A stretch of 64,000 nt of DNA. Source: Thalassotalea sp. Sam97. Its GTDB lineage: Bacteria > Pseudomonadota > Gammaproteobacteria > Enterobacterales > Alteromonadaceae. A program made the position numbers and the translations under genes. This document shows, one piece after another, positions 1-6,376 of this stretch. The first letter of the stretch is position 1; the number at the start of each line of letters is the position of its first letter. Location of the stretch: assembly GCF_041379765.1 (NCBI RefSeq), contig NZ_CP166919.1:744001-808000 (forward strand), read 5' to 3'. Below the pieces are notes generated by a model. That model searched no databases and was not told the origin of the DNA. It saw only the letters and a list, made by a program, of their open reading frames with translations.

Positions 1-60
1 ACGGATTCAAAATCCGTTGCCTTTGCGGGCGTGCCGGTTCAAGTCCGGCTTCCGGTACCA
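1..60 (+). tRNA. tRNA-Leu(CAA), 3' part; gene begins left of the window
   Basis: The sequence shows the anticodon stem-loop (ACGGA-TTCAAAA-TCCGT, anticodon CAA), the long class II variable arm, the T arm (GGTTCAAGTCC) and a terminal ACCA. The 5' half lies outside the window. The last 55 bases recur at 13789-13843, so this gene is the integration site of the island on its right, and its 3' half was restored by the incoming element. A tyrosine recombinase reading frame runs antisense across it. Confidence 0.93.
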
Positions 61-1246
61 TAATTAACCTGCTGATTTTAAGCAGGTTTTTTAGTTTTTG
101 GGGTTCCCCGATTATCACATAGTCCTCAGTGACAACCTCGAAGTGAGACGATTTTTTGCCACACTCTGACTTCTTTCCCTTTTTTGACACACTATTTTTT
201 GTCACATCTTTCGTTAATATAGTAAGCGCATTTATTTCATCTTGAATGACCTGTTTTACGTGCACGTTGTTAACGTGAGCTTTTAAGTAACTTTCATTAG
301 GGTGAGCATATCGCTGCACCATTTCTAGCGTTTTCCAACCACCAAGCTCTTTAAGCGCCATTAGCGGGGTTTGTGCATTAAGATGTTGATGGCACCAGTT
401 GTGACGCAGATCATGAAATCGAAACCCTTCTAGTCCGGCCTTTTTGACGATACGTTTCCACATGTAATCTTTGATATCCTGTATTGGATTATTGCGTGAG
501 TTGAGAAACACATAAGCGCTACTATTGTGGTATATCGCTTTTAATAATCGTATCGCATCGTCCGACAGTGGTGTTGCCACACTGCTTTTTGATTTGTGTT
601 CACTGCTACTGATGAAAACAAGCCCTTCGGCAAAGTCGATGTTGCGCCAACATAGGTTTAATATATTACTTCGCCTTAAGCCGGTAAAAAGCGCAAATAA
701 TATAACGGGTTTTAAATAATCAGGGCTGGCATGAAGTAACCTTTTTATGTCATTGCTATCGAGTTTATAAAAATCTCTCGGTGGCTCTTTGATGAGTCGT
801 ATGTTTGGGACTTTATCAATCCACTCCAGGTCGCGGTAGCAAAAGTTAAGAAAGGCTTTTATCTCGGCTAAATACCGATTTCGTGTGGCAACGGCTATGC
901 CTTGCTTATGACTTAAAATCGATAACAAAGTCTGTGACGTGATAGCTTTGAGTGAGCAGTCGTGAAGTTTCTTTACCCACCATTCAAGTTTGGTTTTCTT
1001 CTCGGCAAGGGTTCGATTGGATTGCTTTGATTGTAGGTAAATGGGGAGGGCATCAGAACAATTATATTGGACTTTCTCTGGGCTTATGAGCTGGTCCCAA
1101 GCTTGCTGTTTAAAAGCCAACTCAACTTTCTCTGCTTCTGACTTTTTCGTTTTCTTTGTACTTTTATTGAAGCGCTTTCTGACGCCGTTGTGGGTTAGCT
1201 CGAACTTTGTGATCCAAAATTTACTGTTAGGCTTTTTGTAAAGCAT
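1..1246 (-). CDS. Tyrosine recombinase (island integrase), 3' end beyond the left edge
   Basis: Read on the minus strand from ATG at 1246, the frame stays open for at least 415 codons to the edge of the window. Catalytic residues are visible: R191 (TGLRR), H278-x-x-R281 (HDLRH), W304 (GGW) and nucleophile Y313 (QRYAH). The N-terminal part is the usual SAM-like core-binding region. The family integrates DNA at tRNA 3' ends, which fits its place next to attL. Its start overlaps the end of the upstream recombinase by 20 bp, suggesting translational coupling. After the catalytic domain the frame continues through a Lys-rich tail and then antisense through the tRNA itself. The C-terminus therefore depends on which DNA is joined to the core. 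The real stop is not visible. Confidence 0.85.
   Translation of the reverse strand, partial: MLYKKPNSKFWITKFELTHNGVRKRFNKSTKKTKKSEAEKVELAFKQQAWDQLISPEKVQYNCSDALPIYLQSKQSNRTLAEKKTKLEWWVKKLHDCSLKAITSQTLLSILSHKQGIAVATRNRYLAEIKAFLNFCYRDLEWIDKVPNIRLIKEPPRDFYKLDSNDIKRLLHASPDYLKPVILFALFTGLRRSNILNLCWRNIDFAEGLVFISSSEHKSKSSVATPLSDDAIRLLKAIYHNSSAYVFLNSRNNPIQDIKDYMWKRIVKKAGLEGFRFHDLRHNWCHQHLNAQTPLMALKELGGWKTLEMVQRYAHPNESYLKAHVNNVHVKQVIQDEINALTILTKDVTKNSVSKKGKKSECGKKSSHFEVVTEDYVIIGEPQKLKNLLKISRLIMVPEAGLEPARPQRQRILNP
6..67 (+). repeat. attL: 62-bp direct repeat at the tRNA-Leu 3' end
   Basis: This 62-bp stretch (TTCAAAATCC... to ...CCATAATTAA) is repeated without a mismatch at 13789-13850. It starts in the anticodon loop and ends just past the CCA, as expected for the core of a tRNA-targeting tyrosine integrase. 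The flanks differ immediately outside, GGA versus AAG on the left and CCTGC versus GACCT on the right, which defines the two junctions. Confidence 0.93.
67..92 (+). terminator. Island-borne replacement terminator for tRNA-Leu
   Basis: Seven-base-pair hairpin ACCTGCT/AGCAGGT with a 7-nt loop, followed by a T-run, immediately downstream of the tRNA. The native terminator was displaced to 13851-15315, so the element brings its own. Confidence 0.8.
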
Positions 1247-3005
1247 TACTCTGATTTACCTCAATACTGTTGTTGTTACCTGTAACAGTAATATGAGATA
1301 TGCTATTGTCCAGACTAACGGCTTCGTTGGTGGTGCGCTTACTTCTAACCTTTTCTACACCGTCTTTAGCAGTTTGTTGAATCTGGTTGTGCTTGTATCT
1401 GTTCATAGACTCTGTGCATGTCCAGCCACAAATGACTTTTATGTCTTCTATAGAAATTCCGGCATCTAAATACATTCTAACAGCGTTGTGTCTCAGGTGA
1501 TGTGGCACAAATTCCTTTCCTAAACCTGCTTGTTCCGCTGCTTTTCTCACTCTTTTATAATCGATATTTAGACCGGGGAATATATAGCCTGATATAGGCG
1601 AACCTATACTTTTCCATTGTGATTCGAGTAACCTTGCCGTCAACCTACTGATAGGGATAGATATAAATTTCTGTGACTTGTTTTTGTCAGGTGCATAGGT
1701 AATCACTCGCTCTTTAAAGTTAATTTGTTCTACAGTCAGGCTTATTATCATATCTAAACGCAGGCCCGTTAGCCAAAGCAGCCAAAGAAGTCTTTTCTCC
1801 CCATTATAGCGTGCATAGTACTTAATAAATAAAGCCATAGTAAGTTGATCTACCATAATAAATCCGCGCTGATCACTCTTCATGTAAGGTATGTTGAGTT
1901 CGGATTTTATTAACCCTCGTTCATGTGCGTACGTTAGCACCTTCCGTAATTCGGTAAAATATCCACTAATCGTCGAGCCTTTAATACCATGCTTATCCAT
2001 TAGGTAATCACAAATTGACAATATCATCGAAGTGTCAATTTGCTCAGGAGAAATAGGGCTCAATACATAAAACCAAAACGATAGCTTTGATTGCATGTCA
2101 GACATGGTTTTATTCTTCGCTACTTTATTTTTTAAGTACGTATCTTTAAAGCAGTGATGCCATAAATTGGATTCTTTAGTCTTTTCTATGGGTGGGTAGC
2201 CATGCTCCAAAAGTCCCTCATAAATTAACTTGTTGGCGATGTTGATAGCCTCATTTTCACACTTAGTTCCTAAGCTTTTCCTACCACTAGGGAATAGTTT
2301 CTTGAGCATATGGAGGCTATTCTTTCTGGTATCTAGGGTTAAATTTCGGCCATTGCTTGTCGTTATTTTTAAATTGTATGCCGTGACGTAATCTGGAATA
2401 CCTTTAATGTTATTTTCCGCATAATCATCAAAAGCTTTGCGCTGAGATGTTCGAAATTTCACGTCGCCTTTATATTTATCGACATTATTTTGGATGATCG
2501 CTAGAGGCTCGACATCCTCAGCTTCATCGACGTGGCTTTGGGTATTCTCTAGCAATGGTGGATTGATGTCGCTTTCCTTTTGAAGTTCGTTGTCTATTAA
2601 AGGCTCACGATTCTGAGTATCTGTAGGTCCCTTTTGGGCGTTTTCAAGTTTACCGATGTCGGGACTTTCTACGTTATTTTCTATATCGCTTACTGGTGCA
2701 GGAAGTAACGTTTGCTCGCGCGATGAGTTTATAGGAGGACGGGCTGCAGTAGCGTCCGCCGCAGGGGAGACAGTAGAATTTGAGTATTGCTTTACTATTT
2801 TATTGTGCTTCCATTCTAATTGCTTGATCATATCGTCAAGAGGTGTCCCAAATAGCTTTGCTAGGTTCGCCGCGTCGAGGTGATAATCATGCTTACCATC
2901 GCTCTTCTTCCACGCAGATATTTCTTTACTTTCAATCGCCGACAGCAAACTTGGTGCAGGGACACCAAGAATGTTAACGACTTCATTAAAAGTAAAAAAC
3001 GGCAT
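1227..3005 (-). CDS. Tyrosine recombinase with N-terminal HTH-like extension
   Basis: 592 aa from ATG 3005; an upstream TTG at 3011 is less likely. The C-terminal third is a complete tyrosine recombinase catalytic domain, with Arg in TGLRLD, HHLRH, a Trp in CGW, and a Tyr in MNRYKH about 55 residues from the end. Residues 1-60 resemble a MerR/excisionase-type helix-turn-helix. About 110 polar, low-complexity residues link it to the core-binding domain. That is much longer than a usual 300-400 aa integrase. It overlaps the second recombinase by 20 bp, forming a two-recombinase (bipartite) module. Its role as a partner in integration or excision, or as its own regulator, is inference. No clear Shine-Dalgarno sequence is seen. 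Confidence 0.85.
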   Translation of the reverse strand: MPFFTFNEVVNILGVPAPSLLSAIESKEISAWKKSDGKHDYHLDAANLAKLFGTPLDDMIKQLEWKHNKIVKQYSNSTVSPAADATAARPPINSSREQTLLPAPVSDIENNVESPDIGKLENAQKGPTDTQNREPLIDNELQKESDINPPLLENTQSHVDEAEDVEPLAIIQNNVDKYKGDVKFRTSQRKAFDDYAENNIKGIPDYVTAYNLKITTSNGRNLTLDTRKNSLHMLKKLFPSGRKSLGTKCENEAINIANKLIYEGLLEHGYPPIEKTKESNLWHHCFKDTYLKNKVAKNKTMSDMQSKLSFWFYVLSPISPEQIDTSMILSICDYLMDKHGIKGSTISGYFTELRKVLTYAHERGLIKSELNIPYMKSDQRGFIMVDQLTMALFIKYYARYNGEKRLLWLLWLTGLRLDMIISLTVEQINFKERVITYAPDKNKSQKFISIPISRLTARLLESQWKSIGSPISGYIFPGLNIDYKRVRKAAEQAGLGKEFVPHHLRHNAVRMYLDAGISIEDIKVICGWTCTESMNRYKHNQIQQTAKDGVEKVRSKRTTNEAVSLDNSISHITVTGNNNSIEVNQSNALQKA

Positions 3006-3011
3006 ATACAA

Positions 3012-3901
3012 AAACTAATCGGGAAAATTTTCTTGAACGATATATGCATTAACTTTTGTACTCAATTAATTGCAAATTTGGCGCACTCACATCCTTTTTA
3101 AAATTTACTAGTAATGATTATTAGGCAGTGGTTGCAGTGTTTATCTGCGTATCAGGAAAATATTAATTAGGCGCGTTTTCTGCGAGACAATCGCAGGAAG
3201 CAAGTCTTTTTCCGCGACGTCACTTGTATTACAGGCTTTATTTTCTGCGAGACCTCGCAGGCATTTCTACTTTAAAGTTTTTGGGCTATTCGTTTCTTCT
3301 GCGATATATCGCAGGCAATGCAGCCAATGCAAATGCTTGCTGTACCGCAGGAAGTAGTCGTTCCTGCGAGGAATAATATGCAGATGTGAATTTACTTTCG
3401 TAACTCAAATAATTTTTGCAAAAAGAAACTACTTGAGTATTCCACTTTGGAGGAATACAAAAAACTCAATGGGGGAAGGACAAGGATTAACACAAAACTT
3501 AAACTGCTGATGATTATATAAGGATAACCGCGGGTTCATCACGAGGAAGGTTTGAGTGTTTGGTTTATCAATGGACCACCATTGGGGTAACCCAATTCTT
3601 CATGATTTTAATTTGATAATGGGAGGTCTGTTTTGAAGTTGTTGCTCTGCCGTTTTCAGGTGGGGCAACACTATCAAAGCTTAAATAACAGAGCCATTTT
3701 GCTCAATTACACTCGGTTAATTATTTCCAGTGTATTTGTCGTGGTGAGCCATCCATCTAAAGGTATTTGAAGCGAATTAAACTGATTTGCTTAAAAAATA
3801 CGTGGCTTGCTGTAAGTCGACATTGTTTTGATGTGTTTTAGAGTAAAAGCAATCCTTGCGTGTTGTACGTTGTCCACAATTCACCACTACGGGGAGATAT
3901 T
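3012..3901. other. 890-bp stretch without a gene
   Basis: Apart from the dyad cluster at 3180-3368, I see no credible reading frame. The rest is AT-rich and probably holds the divergent promoters of the recombinase pair and of the gene at 3902. A partly self-complementary stretch around 3431-3455 (TATTCCACTTTGGAGGAATA) is the only other structure noted. Confidence 0.5.
3180..3368. promoter_or_regulatory. Cluster of four CTGCGA/TCGCAG dyads upstream of the recombinase operon
   Basis: Three inverted repeats CTGCGA-N4/5-TCGCAG lie at 3180-3196, 3245-3260 and 3299-3314. A fourth, divergently arranged pair (CGCAGGAA and TTCCTGCG) lies at 3346-3368. Centres are about 65, 54 and 51 bp apart. They sit 175-365 bp upstream of the recombinase start, where operators or recombinase/excisionase accessory sites are expected. 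Which protein binds is unknown. Confidence 0.7.
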
Positions 3902-4420
3902 ATGAATGTTAGCCATTTTCAAAGAATAGCTTGGACACTTTTACTCGCAACTGAAGGAATATCAATAGAGCAGTTAGAAGATTTTGGTATTTCTAAGGCA
4001 AAGGCCAGATCCTGGTTAAAGTCTATGCCTGACGAAGAACAGTTAAAACGTGCGGCATCCAAGTCGCCTAAAAAAATAAAAGGCGCGAAGAGCGAGGCCG
4101 AGACTCGTGAAAATATTGATTCAGCGATGGTGGAAGAGCCGACATATACTTCTGACGCTGAAAGCAAGGCTGACGTGAAGTCTTTAGTTACTGAAATAGA
4201 AGCTGGCGAAACATCTAACTCGAAGGTGTTGAATACATCAGCATCATTGCCTTCGCCAAAGAGTGATGAGAGCTTAGAACAAGGGGTACCTTCAGCCGCG
4301 GATAGTACATGTGTTAGCGTGACGATTAGTATCACAGTAACGAGTGGACTGCGTGAGAAGAGTAAAACGTCTCAGGAATGCGCAAACGATGACAGCACGT
4401 CACATGAGGTTAAATGTTGA
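3902..4420 (+). CDS. Unknown island protein with short N-terminal helical domain
   Basis: 172 aa. ATG 3902 is chosen because GGGGAGAT precedes it; an upstream TTG (3860) would only add 14 unlikely residues. Residues 1-50 are predicted helical and could be a small HTH (FQRIAWTLLLATEGISIEQL). Residues 55-135 are Lys/Glu/Ser/Asp-rich and low in complexity, and the end has a Val/Thr-rich strand-like segment. I recognise no family. It lies immediately upstream of the LexA-controlled umuDC operon in the same orientation. A regulatory role would be a guess. Confidence 0.55.
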   Translation: MNVSHFQRIAWTLLLATEGISIEQLEDFGISKAKARSWLKSMPDEEQLKRAASKSPKKIKGAKSEAETRENIDSAMVEEPTYTSDAESKADVKSLVTEIEAGETSNSKVLNTSASLPSPKSDESLEQGVPSAADSTCVSVTISITVTSGLREKSKTSQECANDDSTSHEVKC

Positions 4421-4536
4421 TGAGTGCGATTAACGTAAGTGAAGTATTGAGCATTGCTTGTCTAACGCCAATCAGTTTGAGCTTGTTAGTTATAGTGATG
4501 TTGATATATTATGGCTGTATATATATACAGTGGTGA
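4420..4536 (+). CDS. Possible 38-aa membrane peptide
   Basis: The ATG overlaps the TGA of the preceding gene. The frame encodes one hydrophobic stretch of about 20 residues (residues 15-35) ending IYIQW. Against it, the 3' end runs through the LexA operator of umuDC and there is no good ribosome binding site beyond coupling. Real existence is uncertain. Confidence 0.25.
   Translation: MSAINVSEVLSIACLTPISLSLLVIVMLIYYGCIYIQW
4515..4530 (+). promoter_or_regulatory. LexA (SOS) box of umuDC
   Basis: CTGTATATATATACAG is a perfect 16-bp palindrome matching the gammaproteobacterial LexA consensus CTG-N10-CAG, including the alternating TA core. It ends 11 bp before the umuD start, so LexA would block transcription of umuDC until DNA damage. 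Confidence 0.93.
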
Positions 4537-4541
4537 GATAG

Positions 4542-4946
4542 ATGAAAGTTTGTCCTTATTACATTCAAGCTGGGATTAGTGGCTTTGAAAGTCCTGCGAC
4601 TGAGTATAAAGAGATAGGGTTATCGTTAGATAGTTTGCTTATCATGCATCCCAACGCCACATTTATTGGCATAGCGCAAGGTCGTTCTATGGAGCAGGTT
4701 GGGATTTTTGATGGTGATTTACTCATTGTTGATCGCTCTGTTGATGTCAATACGGGCGATGTGATTGTTGCTGCTCTTAACGGTGAGTTCGTATGCAAAA
4801 TTATTCATAAGCAAAAAGCTCAGTTATTGTCGGCGTCAGCTGAATATGCGCCGGTAACCGTCACCTCTGATGATAGCTTTTCAATTGAAGGTGTCGTGGT
4901 TTCATCGATACGCCTGCACCGTCAACCAAGGGAGCTAAAGGCGTGA
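4542..4946 (+). CDS. umuD: UmuD-like SOS mutagenesis protein (S24 self-cleaving)
   Basis: 134 aa, close to the family length of about 140. The S24 serine-lysine dyad is intact: S49 (GRSM) and K86 (EFVCK), 37 residues apart as in E. coli UmuD (S60/K97). The cleavage region ISGFESPATEY aligns with E. coli QCGFPSPAADY, placing the scissile bond at about S13-G14, so the removable arm is only 13 residues rather than 24. After RecA-stimulated self-cleavage the product joins UmuC as DNA polymerase V. It follows a perfect LexA box and overlaps umuC (GTGA), forming a two-gene SOS operon carried by the island. Confidence 0.93.
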   Translation: MKVCPYYIQAGISGFESPATEYKEIGLSLDSLLIMHPNATFIGIAQGRSMEQVGIFDGDLLIVDRSVDVNTGDVIVAALNGEFVCKIIHKQKAQLLSASAEYAPVTVTSDDSFSIEGVVVSSIRLHRQPRELKA

Positions 4947-6181
4947 TTGGTCTTATCGATGCAACTGGCTTTTATAGTGCTTGTGAAAAGGTCTATGACC
5001 CTCAGATACGCAATAAGCCGGTGGTTTGTGTGAGCAACAATGACGGCTGTATCGTGGCGATGTGTCCGATAGCACGAGCGTTAGGTGTCCCTAAATTTGA
5101 ACCGCTATTTAAAGTTCGTAAGTTTTTAGATCAAGCAGGCGTTGTCATTCGATCGAGTAATTATGAGTTATATGCCGATTTATCTGAACGCATGATGACA
5201 GTGATCGGCCGCTTCGCGCAGCGACAACACATATACAGTATTGATGAAAGCTTTATCACCTTGCCAGACGATGCTGACCATCCACAAGTCGCGCTAGAGA
5301 TCCGCAAGGCGGTTTGGCGTGAAGTGAAGTTGCCTGTTGGCGTAGGTATTGCCAATACGGCAACGCTTGCTAAAGCGGCGAATCATGCGGCTAAGCGAAT
5401 AGATGGTTACCGAGGTATTTGCGTTATTGATGATGAGCAACACCGTATTCAAGTTTTATCAAAAATGGGCGTTGCTGACGTGTGGGGGGTTGGTCGCAGG
5501 TTAGCGAAGAAACTAAAGCTGTTAGATTTGACAAGTGCATTGGATTTATCAAGGCAGCCACCAAAAGATATCCGTAAACAATTCTCTGTTGTGCTCGAAC
5601 GTACCGTAAATGAACTAAACGGTATAAAGGCTCTAGATTGGGACGATGTTAAGGCTCCAAAACAACAAATATTTAGTACCCGTTCGTTTGGTGAGCCGAT
5701 TCGAGATATAGATCAATTAGCGAGCGCCTTTGCAACACACGGTGCTACTGTTGCCTATAAAGCGAGACAGCAAGACTCGTATATTAAGCGCTTGATAATG
5801 TTTGCCGCATCATCCCCATTTAAGGAAAGTCATTATGCAAAAACGTTATCTATCGACTTAGTAAGTCCTTCAAACGATACGCTTGTGATTAGTAATGCGA
5901 TTCGTCGCGGCCTCACGAGCGTTTTTATGGAAGGCATTGACTTTATTCGCTGCGGCGTTGGCGCGGTGGAGTTGCAAACAGGCTTTGTTCAAACAGATCT
6001 GTTAAGTCCGAGCAAAGATAGCCCTGCATTAATGAGTTGCCTAGACGCGATTAACAACCGTTATGGCGCCGGCGCGTTGCATACGGCATCCACTAGACAA
6101 ACCAAATGGCATATGCGGCGAGAATATTTGTCGCCACATTACACTACACGCTGGCATGACATACCGAGAATAAAATGCTAA
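4943..6181 (+). CDS. umuC: UmuC-like Y-family translesion DNA polymerase
   Basis: 412 aa, normal for UmuC (about 420). The GTG start overlaps the umuD stop. Polymerase metal ligands are visible: D6 (LIDATGFYSACE) and the SIDE motif (YSIDESFI, about residue 98). The finger motif VCVSNNDGCIVA is present, followed by a helix-hairpin-helix little finger region (GVADVWGVGRRLAKKL). It inserts nucleotides opposite lesions in pol V with UmuD'. Mobile umuDC pairs of this kind (for example rumAB and mucAB) are known from plasmids and integrative elements, so this is a typical accessory copy that can raise damage-induced mutation in its host. Confidence 0.94.
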   Translation: MIGLIDATGFYSACEKVYDPQIRNKPVVCVSNNDGCIVAMCPIARALGVPKFEPLFKVRKFLDQAGVVIRSSNYELYADLSERMMTVIGRFAQRQHIYSIDESFITLPDDADHPQVALEIRKAVWREVKLPVGVGIANTATLAKAANHAAKRIDGYRGICVIDDEQHRIQVLSKMGVADVWGVGRRLAKKLKLLDLTSALDLSRQPPKDIRKQFSVVLERTVNELNGIKALDWDDVKAPKQQIFSTRSFGEPIRDIDQLASAFATHGATVAYKARQQDSYIKRLIMFAASSPFKESHYAKTLSIDLVSPSNDTLVISNAIRRGLTSVFMEGIDFIRCGVGAVELQTGFVQTDLLSPSKDSPALMSCLDAINNRYGAGALHTASTRQTKWHMRREYLSPHYTTRWHDIPRIKC

Positions 6182-6329
6182 ATACGCTTCTTACTTCCTT
6201 TACAGGGAGCCAGCTAGTTTTCACGTATAATAAGTAATGCCTAGCAAATACAACACCTACCTTGCTGCTACTTTCCATGGCTTGCTAATTAATCTTTCAG
6301 TAAGTATATGCTCTAATTATCATAAACGT

Positions 6330-6347
6330 GTTATCTTACGAGATAAC
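6330..6347. promoter_or_regulatory. Palindromic operator candidate before the PHP/ATPase gene
   Basis: GTTATCT-TACG-AGATAAC: perfect 7-bp arms around a 4-bp centre, 29 bp upstream of the start codon at 6377. The position suits repression of this gene. No regulator is identified. Confidence 0.5.
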
Positions 6348-6376
6348 GTATTGAAAATTATAAGTTTAGGTGAAGT

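Noticed and set aside
2656..3101. Short plus-strand frames opposite the recombinase start
   Set aside because: No start signals or family likeness, and antisense to the long recombinase frame.
3180..3368. CRISPR-like repeats
   Set aside because: The repeats are short palindromes with unequal spacing and no constant 28-37-bp unit, and there are no cas genes.
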